From assembly GCF_030063445.1 (NCBI RefSeq), contig NZ_JASITD010000013.1, positions 92,675-156,674 on the forward strand: DNA of 64,000 bases. Direction: 5' to 3'. This DNA is from Hymenobacter sp. H14-R3. Lineage in GTDB: Bacteria > Bacteroidota > Bacteroidia > Cytophagales > Hymenobacteraceae. Position numbers and translations under genes: made by a program. Shown here piece by piece: positions 34,221 to 41,194 of the stretch; the first letter of the stretch is position 1; every line of letters starts with the position of its first letter. Under the pieces are notes generated by a model that was not told where the DNA came from, ran no database searches, and saw only the letters and a list, made by a program, of their open reading frames with translations.

Positions 34221-34631
34221 CTATTCTTTTGGGACTTGCTTCGCTGAAAACGGGCGCAAGTTACTAAAAATAGCCCAGATTTCAAAGCCAGCGCACAGAA
34301 AATAGCCAATGAAGAAGGCCCCGAGGAAAGTGAGCATCGCGTGATTATTGCTCAACCCGCCCCCAAAAAAGTAGGACAGGATGATGCCAATACCTAACAC
34401 CAGCCGCAGCCCAACGCCTCCAAAGTAGGCCACCAAAAAATTATCGGGTGAGCGCTGCGTTACCCGCGCCGTGAACCAGTAAGTAAGCAGTGTCAGAACC
34501 AGTAGCACCCCCAATACGGCCGGGGCTGATGGGTGCACGACCGCCGCGCCGAAGCTCGCCCGCAACCCAAACAGCACCACGAAAATGGCCAGTGCAAAGG
34601 CGGCAAAATGGGTGAGAAAACGAGCGTTCAT
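34221..34631 (-). CDS. Small polytopic membrane protein of the atp cluster
   Basis: A 136-residue protein with four hydrophobic segments (for example FAAFALAIFVVLFGL, VLGVLLVLTLLTYWF, LVLGIGIILSYFF, AFFIGYFLCAGFEIWAIF). It lies directly upstream of atpB. Bacteroidota atp operons commonly hold such a gene between atpZ and atpB; it is comparable to AtpI in place and topology, but I cannot assign it firmly. It is likely to assist assembly of the c ring or Mg2+ handling, by analogy only. Confidence 0.75.
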   Translation of the reverse strand: MNARFLTHFAAFALAIFVVLFGLRASFGAAVVHPSAPAVLGVLLVLTLLTYWFTARVTQRSPDNFLVAYFGGVGLRLVLGIGIILSYFFGGGLSNNHAMLTFLGAFFIGYFLCAGFEIWAIFSNLRPFSAKQVPKE

Positions 34632-34789
34632 ATAAGGAATAGCCGAAGCCGGGGGGCAAAGGTCGGCATGAACTGGCTAATAGTCACGCAAAAGCTCCGC
34701 CGGCCGGAGCCAGTAGGGCTATTTTAATGCTCCGGTAAAGTAAAAAACTACCGCGAGCAGCAGGATGAATTACCAGTATTTGCACGGTA

Positions 34790-35449
34790 TTAAACGGCCG
34801 GGAAGTTGGCCTCCAGCCAGGCCACAGCCCCGTCGAGGTCGGCCGGCACGAGGTTGTGGCCGGTGGGCATATCGCGGCGCGTGAGGACGTAGCCGGCTCG
34901 CGTGAGCAGGGCGGCGTAGGCATTGGTGGCGGCGGGGCGCACGGTGGGGTCTTGCTGGCCAGGGGTGAAGAACACCGGCACCGGGCGCGGCGCGGCAAAC
35001 ACGGGCACTTGCTGCACCAGCGGCTGCATGGGCCGCCACAGCACCGCGCCCGCCAGCAGGCCGGGGTACAGCATAAGCAGGCCGCCCGCAATGTTGGCCC
35101 CGTTGGAGTAGCCTACGGCAATGAGCTTGGTCGCATCAAAGCCTTCTTTCACAGCTACTTTACCTAGGAAATCAGCCAGCTCGTGGGTACGAAAAATCAC
35201 GTCGGGCTCGTCGAACACACCCATGCCCAGGCGGCGAAAGAAGCGCGGCATCCCACCCTCCTGCACGTTGCCGCGCAGGCTGAGCACGTTGAGGCCGGGC
35301 CCAAAGCGGGCGGCAATAGCAAGCAGGTCGCGCTCGTCGCCGCCGGTGCCGTGCAGCAGGAGCAACGTGGCCCGCGCCGGCGTGGGCGCGGGCTGGTAGA
35401 CGTAAGTAAGGGGCTGAAAAACCGCCGTGCTTAGGCTTATAGCACTCAT
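34790..35449 (-). CDS. Alpha/beta hydrolase of the MhqD/phospholipase-carboxylesterase type
   Basis: A 219-residue esterase-type hydrolase. It has the oxyanion motif LLLHGTGGDE, the nucleophile elbow GYSNGAN (serine near residue 114), an acid in PGQQDPTV and the catalytic histidine in GHNLVP. Its start lies 2 bases after the stop of the ring-cleaving dioxygenase, so the pair is co-translated. In Bacillus the pair mhqD-mhqO counters quinones, and this gene pair has the same composition. Substrate is not proven. Confidence 0.8.
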   Translation of the reverse strand: MSAISLSTAVFQPLTYVYQPAPTPARATLLLLHGTGGDERDLLAIAARFGPGLNVLSLRGNVQEGGMPRFFRRLGMGVFDEPDVIFRTHELADFLGKVAVKEGFDATKLIAVGYSNGANIAGGLLMLYPGLLAGAVLWRPMQPLVQQVPVFAAPRPVPVFFTPGQQDPTVRPAATNAYAALLTRAGYVLTRRDMPTGHNLVPADLDGAVAWLEANFPAV

Positions 35450-35451
35450 AA

Positions 35452-36384
35452 TTAAGCTAATACGGGCAGGTGTGCTTCGATGGCGGCGCGCTTGCTTTCG
35501 TGCTGGGGTGGCAGCATGAGGTGCGTGCCCAACTCGGCCAGCGGCTCATCTACCATAAAGCCGGGGTTGTCGGTGGCTACTTCAAATAGTATCCCGCCCG
35601 GCTCGCGGAAGTACATGGCGTGGAAGTACTGGCGGTCAATCTGGGGTGTTACCTGCAAGCCTTTCTTAATGAGCAGGTTGCGGAAATACAGCTGACTGGC
35701 ATCGTCCTTCACCCGGAAGGCTACGTGGTGCACCGAGCCGCCGGCCACGTGGCCGTGGGCCTCGCCAGGGGCGGCCACTAGCTCCACGATATTGGCGGTG
35801 TCCAGGGCATCGGTGGCGTAGCGGAAACGGTTGACGTGCTGGGCCACCAGCTTGTAGCCAAATACGTCGGTAAGCACGGCGGCCGTGCCTTCGATATTGC
35901 TCAGGGTGAGGGTAATGTGGTGGAAGCCGCGGGTGGCTACCTCGGCCGATACCTCGGCGGTGGTCCAGGGCGTGCGGGGGTCGTCGGCCACTTCGGTCAG
36001 CTCCAGCTTGAGGCCGTCGGGGTCGAGGAAGGTGAGGTAGCGCTGGCCAAACTTTTCGGCCGGCTTATTACAGGTGATACCGTTGGCCTCGAAGCGCTTC
36101 ATCCAAAAATCGAGGCTGCCGACGGGCACGGCGTAGCCGGTTTCGGTGGCCTGGCCGGGGCCACGGCGGCCGGGCGTCATGTGCTCCCAAGGGAAAAACG
36201 TGAGGATGGTGCCGGCCGAGCCGCGCTCGTCGCCATAGTACAAGTGGTAGGTGCCGGGGTCGTCGAAATTGACAGTTTTCTTGAGAAAGCGCAGCCCGAG
36301 CACTTTAGTGTAGAAATTGAAATTGCGCTGGGCATCGCCCGCGATGGCCGTGATGTGGTGCAGGCCTAAGATTTTATTATCCAT
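35452..36384 (-). CDS. Ring-cleaving dioxygenase (MhqO-like, glyoxalase fold)
   Basis: A 310-residue enzyme with two vicinal-oxygen-chelate halves. It starts with GLHHITAIAGDAQRNFNFY, with a metal-type histidine, and the second half has TRGFHHITLTLSN. Further metal-site residues appear in SVHHVAFRVKD and GGILFEVATDNPGF. It matches the hydroquinone-type dioxygenase family called MhqO/MhqA. It lies between the pirin and hydrolase genes in one transcription unit. Activity on hydroquinones is family knowledge, not shown by this sequence. Confidence 0.85.
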   Translation of the reverse strand: MDNKILGLHHITAIAGDAQRNFNFYTKVLGLRFLKKTVNFDDPGTYHLYYGDERGSAGTILTFFPWEHMTPGRRGPGQATETGYAVPVGSLDFWMKRFEANGITCNKPAEKFGQRYLTFLDPDGLKLELTEVADDPRTPWTTAEVSAEVATRGFHHITLTLSNIEGTAAVLTDVFGYKLVAQHVNRFRYATDALDTANIVELVAAPGEAHGHVAGGSVHHVAFRVKDDASQLYFRNLLIKKGLQVTPQIDRQYFHAMYFREPGGILFEVATDNPGFMVDEPLAELGTHLMLPPQHESKRAAIEAHLPVLA

Positions 36385-36416
36385 GATAGTTAGTGAGTTA
36401 AGTAGCTATGAGCAAA

Positions 36417-36476
36417 CGGCTCACCCCACCCCCGGCCCCTTTCCTCCGGGAGAGGGGCCGGGGGTGGGGTGAGCCG
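36417..36476. repeat. Perfect GC-rich inverted repeat
   Basis: Arms 36417-36440 and 36453-36476 (24 bp, perfect) with a 12-base loop. The core is CTCACCCCACCCCCGGCCCC. The right arm ends at the base before the pirin stop codon. It lies between pirin and the dioxygenase and would form a very stable mRNA hairpin in the cassette. Confidence 0.95.
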
Positions 36477-37190
36477 CTAGTGATTAATAGGCGCTTCAAT
36501 CAATAAAAAGCGCGTGTCGGCGGTGCAGCCGAGATGCACGTGGCCGGTTCCTTCCCAAATGCCCAGCGCGTCGCGGGTGCCGAGCACCTCGTTGCCCACC
36601 CGCACGGTGCCGCTGAGGACGAATACGTAGAGCATCTTGTTGGCCGGGGCGAAGTGATAGTCTACCACTTGGTTTTCAGTATAATAACCCAGCGAGAGCT
36701 TGGCATTCTGATTTATCCAGCAGTGGGCGGTACCTTCCTCGTTGCTCACGATAGTGGTGAGGCAGTTGGCGCGCTTTTCTTCCGGAAACTGGCGGCGCTG
36801 GTAGCGCGGCGTCACGTTCTGGAGCTTGGGCTCAATCCAGATTTGCAGAAAATTCACCTCGTCGTCGCCCACGTTGTACTCTTCGTGGCGGATGCCGCTG
36901 CCGGCACTCATAATCTGCACGCCGCCGGCCGGAATTACCTCCGAGTAGCCTAGCGAGTCCTTGTGGTTCATGGTGCCAGCCAGCAGCACCGAAATGATTT
37001 CCATGTTGGCGTGGGCGTGCAGGCCGAAGCCCTGGCCGGGGGACACGTAGTCGTCGTTAAACACGCTTAGCAAGCCAAAGCCGTTGCGGCCGGGGTGGGC
37101 GTAGGGGCCGAAGCTGAAGGTGAGGTGGCTTTTCAGCCAGCCGATGTCCTTTAGGCCGCGGTCGGCGGCAGGAAAAAAATGCGTGCGCAT
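36477..37190 (-). CDS. Pirin family protein
   Basis: A 237-residue bicupin. The N-terminal cupin contains the metal-binding set HAHANMEIISVLLAG and the GSGIRHEE motif typical of pirins with quercetin dioxygenase-like sites. The C-terminal half ends in VHLGCTADTRFLLIEAPI. The ATG at 37190 is chosen (an upstream start at 37226 adds 12 residues and would overlap the promoter box). It heads the cassette pirin, dioxygenase, hydrolase. A promoter box and a perfect palindrome lie directly upstream. Confidence 0.92.
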   Translation of the reverse strand: MRTHFFPAADRGLKDIGWLKSHLTFSFGPYAHPGRNGFGLLSVFNDDYVSPGQGFGLHAHANMEIISVLLAGTMNHKDSLGYSEVIPAGGVQIMSAGSGIRHEEYNVGDDEVNFLQIWIEPKLQNVTPRYQRRQFPEEKRANCLTTIVSNEEGTAHCWINQNAKLSLGYYTENQVVDYHFAPANKMLYVFVLSGTVRVGNEVLGTRDALGIWEGTGHVHLGCTADTRFLLIEAPINH

Positions 37191-37223
37191 AGCGGAAAGA
37201 GAGAGGTAACCTTGATGACGCAT

Positions 37224-37231
37224 CAAAGCTA
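37224..37231 (-). promoter_or_regulatory. Promoter box of the pirin-dioxygenase-hydrolase operon
   Basis: On the minus strand the sequence is TAGCTTTG, an exact TAnnTTTG match, 33 bases upstream of the pirin ATG. A palindrome (37237-37260) begins 5 bases further upstream, in the place where a repressor would block the -33 region. Confidence 0.6.
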
Positions 37232-37236
37232 CGATA

Positions 37237-37260
37237 CAATTAATGTACCTACATTAATTG
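37237..37260. promoter_or_regulatory. Palindromic operator candidate
   Basis: CAATTAATGTA and TACATTAATTG are perfect reverse complements around a CC spacer. The AT-rich site contrasts with the GC-rich surroundings and sits directly upstream of the promoter box of the pirin operon. Size and symmetry fit a dimeric winged-helix repressor, such as the HxlR or MarR types that control quinone-response genes in other bacteria. No regulator gene is adjacent. Confidence 0.6.
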
Positions 37261-37620
37261 GTGTAAAAAAGTTTTCCGCCTCACCCTTTTTCCTTGCTGG
37301 TTAGACTAAAAAATGACCTCACTTACCATGCAAGCCACTACTTATAGAACTTACGTGAAGAATCCACTTTCAGCTCCAGCGGGGTTGTACCCGGTAGGGC
37401 AATAGGGCACTGGTAACTACCTGTGTGCGAACAACAAAGCCTGGCAGGGGCAATACTTATCCTGCGCAGCATCCGAATGTCATTCCCTCGGAGTTAAAGT
37501 ACTTATTATCAGTATTTTGCTATTGATACATCGCCCTACCGGGGCTAGCCAGTAGCCTCGATTGCGTAAGTCCTAACTTATCAGAAAAGAGCTATCAGCC
37601 AAAAGCTAATAACCGTTAGT
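37261..37620. other. Non-coding interval between pirin promoter and atpZ
   Basis: This 360-base stretch has no supported gene and is lower in GC than its neighbours. TAGAACTTACG at 37345-37355 and CGTAAGTCCTA at 37565-37575 are inverted with one mismatch and could be the ends of a decayed 231-bp miniature element; support is weak. Short TAGCTATCAGCC-like repeats near 37590 resemble the arm of the repeat at 31987-32064. Confidence 0.35.
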
Positions 37621-37854
37621 TTATTGGTCGCTGCTCACGCTGCGAATAACCTGGTACAGCGCCAGAAAGATGCCTCCCAGCGTGAAGCCAATGGTGTACC
37701 AGGGCGTTTTGGGTTGAAAATGGCCATCGAGCCACACGCCGGCCCAGGTGCTGAGGCCGATGATGGCGAGCATCTGGATGGCGATGCCCGAGTACCGGGC
37801 CAGGGCCGAGCGGTCGGAGGAGGGTTCGTTGGGCGGGGGCGAATTAGTGGCCAT
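37621..37854 (-). CDS. atpZ: AtpZ/AtpI family protein
   Basis: A 77-residue protein with two membrane helices (GIAIQMLAIIGLSTWAGVW and WYTIGFTLGGIFLALYQVI). The IQMLAIIGLSTWAGVWLD segment matches the AtpZ family that accompanies F-type ATPase genes. Normally it directly precedes the small membrane gene and atpB; here 2.99 kb with the pirin cassette separate it from 34631. It is divergent from the SprE/PorW-like gene. Confidence 0.85.
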   Translation of the reverse strand: MATNSPPPNEPSSDRSALARYSGIAIQMLAIIGLSTWAGVWLDGHFQPKTPWYTIGFTLGGIFLALYQVIRSVSSDQ

Positions 37855-38026
37855 GCGGGGCGGTGGGCAAGGTGGTGAAGGAGCAGTGAGGCCGGGGCCG
37901 GGTTTCGGGCGGGGCGGGCGTAATTTTACGAGTTGTCAGCCGTTAGCGCTGGGCGGGCCGAACATTTTGGGCCGGGCCGGGCGTTGCACTAGCCACTTAT
38001 CGTTCTTACCAGACCAGCTTTCGACG

Positions 38027-41000
38027 TTGAAAATCGCTATTCCTCTGAGCTATTACCGGTTGTGGCTGCTGGCCTGGCTGGGACTGAGCGCCGCCGGCTG
38101 CGCCTCCGATAAGTCGCTGGTGAGCCACGCGCTCAACAACGTAGCCGCCCGCGACAACGGGTTTTTTCTGGCCCGCGAAAAGCTGTGGGCCGTGGAAGAA
38201 GGCTTGTACAAGGCCCGCAACAACGACTACAACCGCGTGCTGCCCCTCTACCCTACCCTGGACAGCGGCACGGTGCGGGCCACCCGGCCCGACCTGAACG
38301 ACATTATCAAGAAGGCGTCGCTGCCCATTCAGCACCGCGCGGGCTCCGACTGGACCGACGATGCCTACCTGCTGGTGGGCTGGGCGCGGTTTTATAAGAT
38401 GGAGTTTGACGACGCCATCCTCACGTTTAAGTACGTGAACAGCACCAGCCGCGACCCCATTGCCAAGCAGGAGGCACTTATTGGGTTAATGCGCAGCTTT
38501 TTGATAACCAAGCAGTTGGATAATGCCAAGGCGGTATCCGATTTGCTCGACAAGGAAGTAGGTCTGCCTAAGGATGCGCGCGAGCTATTCCTGGCCCGCG
38601 CCGACTATTACCTCCAGGTGGAGGAGCCCGCCAAGGCTATTGAGCAGTTGGAGCGCGCCGTGCCGCTGATTCCGGCCAAGAACGAGCGGTCGCGCACGCG
38701 CTTCCTACTGGCGCAACTCTACCAGGCGCAGGGCCAGGACAAGGAAGCCACTGCCCAGCTCAATAATATTCTCAAGCACAACCCGCCGTATGAGCTTGAC
38801 TTTCAAGCAAAACTTCTCTTAGGCCAGGTATCGGAGCTGGATAAGCAGAACAAGGAGCGACTGGACAAGTACTTCGCCGCGCTGCTGAAAGACCCCAAAA
38901 ACAAGGAGTACCAAGATAAAATTTACTACGAGATGGCGCGGCTGGCCTACCGCCAGCAGAAGTACGGCGATGCCCTAGGCTTGCTGCGCACCTCGGCTAA
39001 AATGCCCACCGTCAGCAAGTCGCAGAAGGGCTACACCTACCTGCTGGCCGGCCGCATCTACTACGAAAACCTGCATAAATACCGCCTGGCCGCCGCCTAC
39101 TACGACAGCACCGTGCAGGCCATGCCCAAGGAAAACCCACTGTTTTTGGCTACCCAGGAGCGCGCGGGCATTTTGCAGGAGTTTGCCACCCAGTACACCA
39201 TCATCGAAACCCAGGACAGCCTGCAAGCCCTGGCCAAGCTACCTGCTGCTGAGCTAGATAAGCGCCTGAATACCTACGCCGCCGCCGAGCTGGAGGCCCA
39301 GCGCATAGCCGCCGCCAAAGCCCTGGCCTCCCAAAAGGTACTGGCTCAAAAGCAGCAGGCCGACGCCAGCCGCATCAGCTCGTCGCCGAGTGCGCTCAGC
39401 GGCACCCAGCGCGATATCAGCAACCCTAATTCGTTCGATGCCACCACGGCGGTGGCCTCTGGCGCGGGCTGGTACTTTGACAATGCCACCTCGCTGGGCA
39501 CGGCGCGCAGCGACTTCTTGCGCCTCTGGGGCGACCGCAAGCTGCAAGACAATTGGCGCACCACCCTCACGCCCAGCTCTTCGCCCAACGCCCCGCAAAA
39601 CGGCGGCGCGCCCCTGAGCGTGACCGGCAACGACCAAACCCGCGTGAACGGCACGGCCGCCGGCACCACCCCGGCCACCGCCCCCGTGGTAGACCCGCTG
39701 GCCGAGCAAAACGCGCTCGTAGCTACCTACCGCCAGGCCATTCCGACCACGCCCGGCCAGCTGCAAGCTTCCGACAAGCAGGTAGAAGGGGCTATGTATG
39801 AGCTAGGTGGCATTTACAAGGAGCTGCTAAAAGAGAAGCAGCGCGGCTACGAAACCTACGCCGGCGAGGTAACGCGCTACCCACGCGGCGAACACGCCCC
39901 CGATGCCGATTACCTGCTCTACCTCTACTACAAGGACCTGCCCGACCCGGCCAAGGCCGCCGAGTACGCCGCTGCTTTGCAGCGCGAGTTCCCCAGCTCG
40001 ACCTACGCCAAGCTCATTGCCGACCCGCTGTACCGCGAGCACGAGCGAGCCCTGCACAACGCCGTGGCTGCCCGCCTCGACTCGGCCTTTACGCTGTATA
40101 AGGACCAGTATTTTACCCGCGCCAAGGCGGCCGTTACGCGCCTCGAAAAGCAATATCCCAAGAGCGACCTCACCGACCGCGTGGCGTACTTGAAGCTACT
40201 GCTGGCTATTCGCACCCAGGCCCCGGCCGCCGTGCGGGCCTCGGCCGGGCAGTTTGCCACCGCCTATCCTGATAGCCCGCTAGTGCCCCAGGCGCTGGCC
40301 TTAGCCGGAGCTTACAAGAAAGCCCAAGATGGCCAACTAGCTGGGGCCCTGGCTTCTACCGAAAAGCCAGTGGTGTCGGTGTTCCGCCCCGGCGAGGTCG
40401 ACAACCGGATACGCATTCTCTACGCTCCCGACGAGACGCCGGCTGAGCCGTTGCCTACGCCTGCGGCTCCGGCGCGCGTTGCTCCAGCTACCGGCCTCAA
40501 TACCAGTGCCGTACCAGCCAAAACCAACGCGCCAGCAGAGGCTATAATGAAGCCCAGCAAAGCCACCACGGGTAAACCCAAGGCCGGCCCCCCGGCCCCC
40601 GCTACTGCGCCGGCTCCCGGCGCTAATCCAACTCCTGCCCCAGCTACGGATACCCCTGTACCCGCCGGAGCTACGCCGACTGTATCCGCACCTGCTACCG
40701 TGGAGCCCGCGCCAGCCGCGCCCACCGTGGCCTACGCCACGCAGCTGAGCGCCGCCCACGCCGTAGTACTTGTGTACCCTAAGGGCACCGCGCCGGCCGC
40801 CGACCTGGCCGCGCAGTTCACAGCGTATAACAACAAGTTTTTCCGGGCCAATACCCTCACCGTGCAGGCGGCCCAGCCGCTGGGCACCGACCAGGAAATG
40901 GTGGTGGTCCGGTCTTTGCCGGGCTCCAAGGTGGCCCAGAGCTACGCCACCAAGCTGCGGGGCCCACAATCGCCGCTGGCTCGCCTGCGCGGCCAGGGCT

Positions 41001-41101
41001 ACCAGACGCTTACCATCAGCCTGGCCAACCTGACGCTGCTGCAAGCAACGGGCGGCGACCTCGCCGGCTACCAACAATTCTACCAGAAGGTTTACCCTTG
41101 A
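38027..41101 (+). CDS. SprE/PorW-like TPR lipoprotein (type IX secretion)
   Basis: A 1024-residue lipoprotein. With a TTG start at 38027 the protein opens MKIAIPLSYYRLWLLAWLGLSAAGC, a lipoprotein signal with the cysteine at residue 25; no ATG is near. The segment NNVAARDNGFFLAREKLWA and DWTDDAYLLVGWARFYKM is typical of SprE/PorW, the lipoprotein needed for type IX secretion. Helical TPR repeats fill about residues 100-420 and 600-800; between and after are low-complexity Ala/Pro/Thr regions (about 830-905), and a final globular part. In Bacteroidota this gene often lies beside atpZ, as here, which supports the call. Confidence 0.72.
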   Translation: MKIAIPLSYYRLWLLAWLGLSAAGCASDKSLVSHALNNVAARDNGFFLAREKLWAVEEGLYKARNNDYNRVLPLYPTLDSGTVRATRPDLNDIIKKASLPIQHRAGSDWTDDAYLLVGWARFYKMEFDDAILTFKYVNSTSRDPIAKQEALIGLMRSFLITKQLDNAKAVSDLLDKEVGLPKDARELFLARADYYLQVEEPAKAIEQLERAVPLIPAKNERSRTRFLLAQLYQAQGQDKEATAQLNNILKHNPPYELDFQAKLLLGQVSELDKQNKERLDKYFAALLKDPKNKEYQDKIYYEMARLAYRQQKYGDALGLLRTSAKMPTVSKSQKGYTYLLAGRIYYENLHKYRLAAAYYDSTVQAMPKENPLFLATQERAGILQEFATQYTIIETQDSLQALAKLPAAELDKRLNTYAAAELEAQRIAAAKALASQKVLAQKQQADASRISSSPSALSGTQRDISNPNSFDATTAVASGAGWYFDNATSLGTARSDFLRLWGDRKLQDNWRTTLTPSSSPNAPQNGGAPLSVTGNDQTRVNGTAAGTTPATAPVVDPLAEQNALVATYRQAIPTTPGQLQASDKQVEGAMYELGGIYKELLKEKQRGYETYAGEVTRYPRGEHAPDADYLLYLYYKDLPDPAKAAEYAAALQREFPSSTYAKLIADPLYREHERALHNAVAARLDSAFTLYKDQYFTRAKAAVTRLEKQYPKSDLTDRVAYLKLLLAIRTQAPAAVRASAGQFATAYPDSPLVPQALALAGAYKKAQDGQLAGALASTEKPVVSVFRPGEVDNRIRILYAPDETPAEPLPTPAAPARVAPATGLNTSAVPAKTNAPAEAIMKPSKATTGKPKAGPPAPATAPAPGANPTPAPATDTPVPAGATPTVSAPATVEPAPAAPTVAYATQLSAAHAVVLVYPKGTAPAADLAAQFTAYNNKFFRANTLTVQAAQPLGTDQEMVVVRSLPGSKVAQSYATKLRGPQSPLARLRGQGYQTLTISLANLTLLQATGGDLAGYQQFYQKVYP

Positions 41102-41194
41102 GGGGAATTTGGGATTAAGAGTCTGGAAGGAGAAATTACCCGTTGCTCTTCAACTAATTCTTCGTTCTAAATTCTTCATTACCAATTACTTAAA

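Noticed and set aside
36414..36480. GC-rich hairpin as a terminator of the pirin gene
   Set aside because: The stem is perfect but lacks a T tract and lies inside an apparent operon, so it is listed as a repeat.
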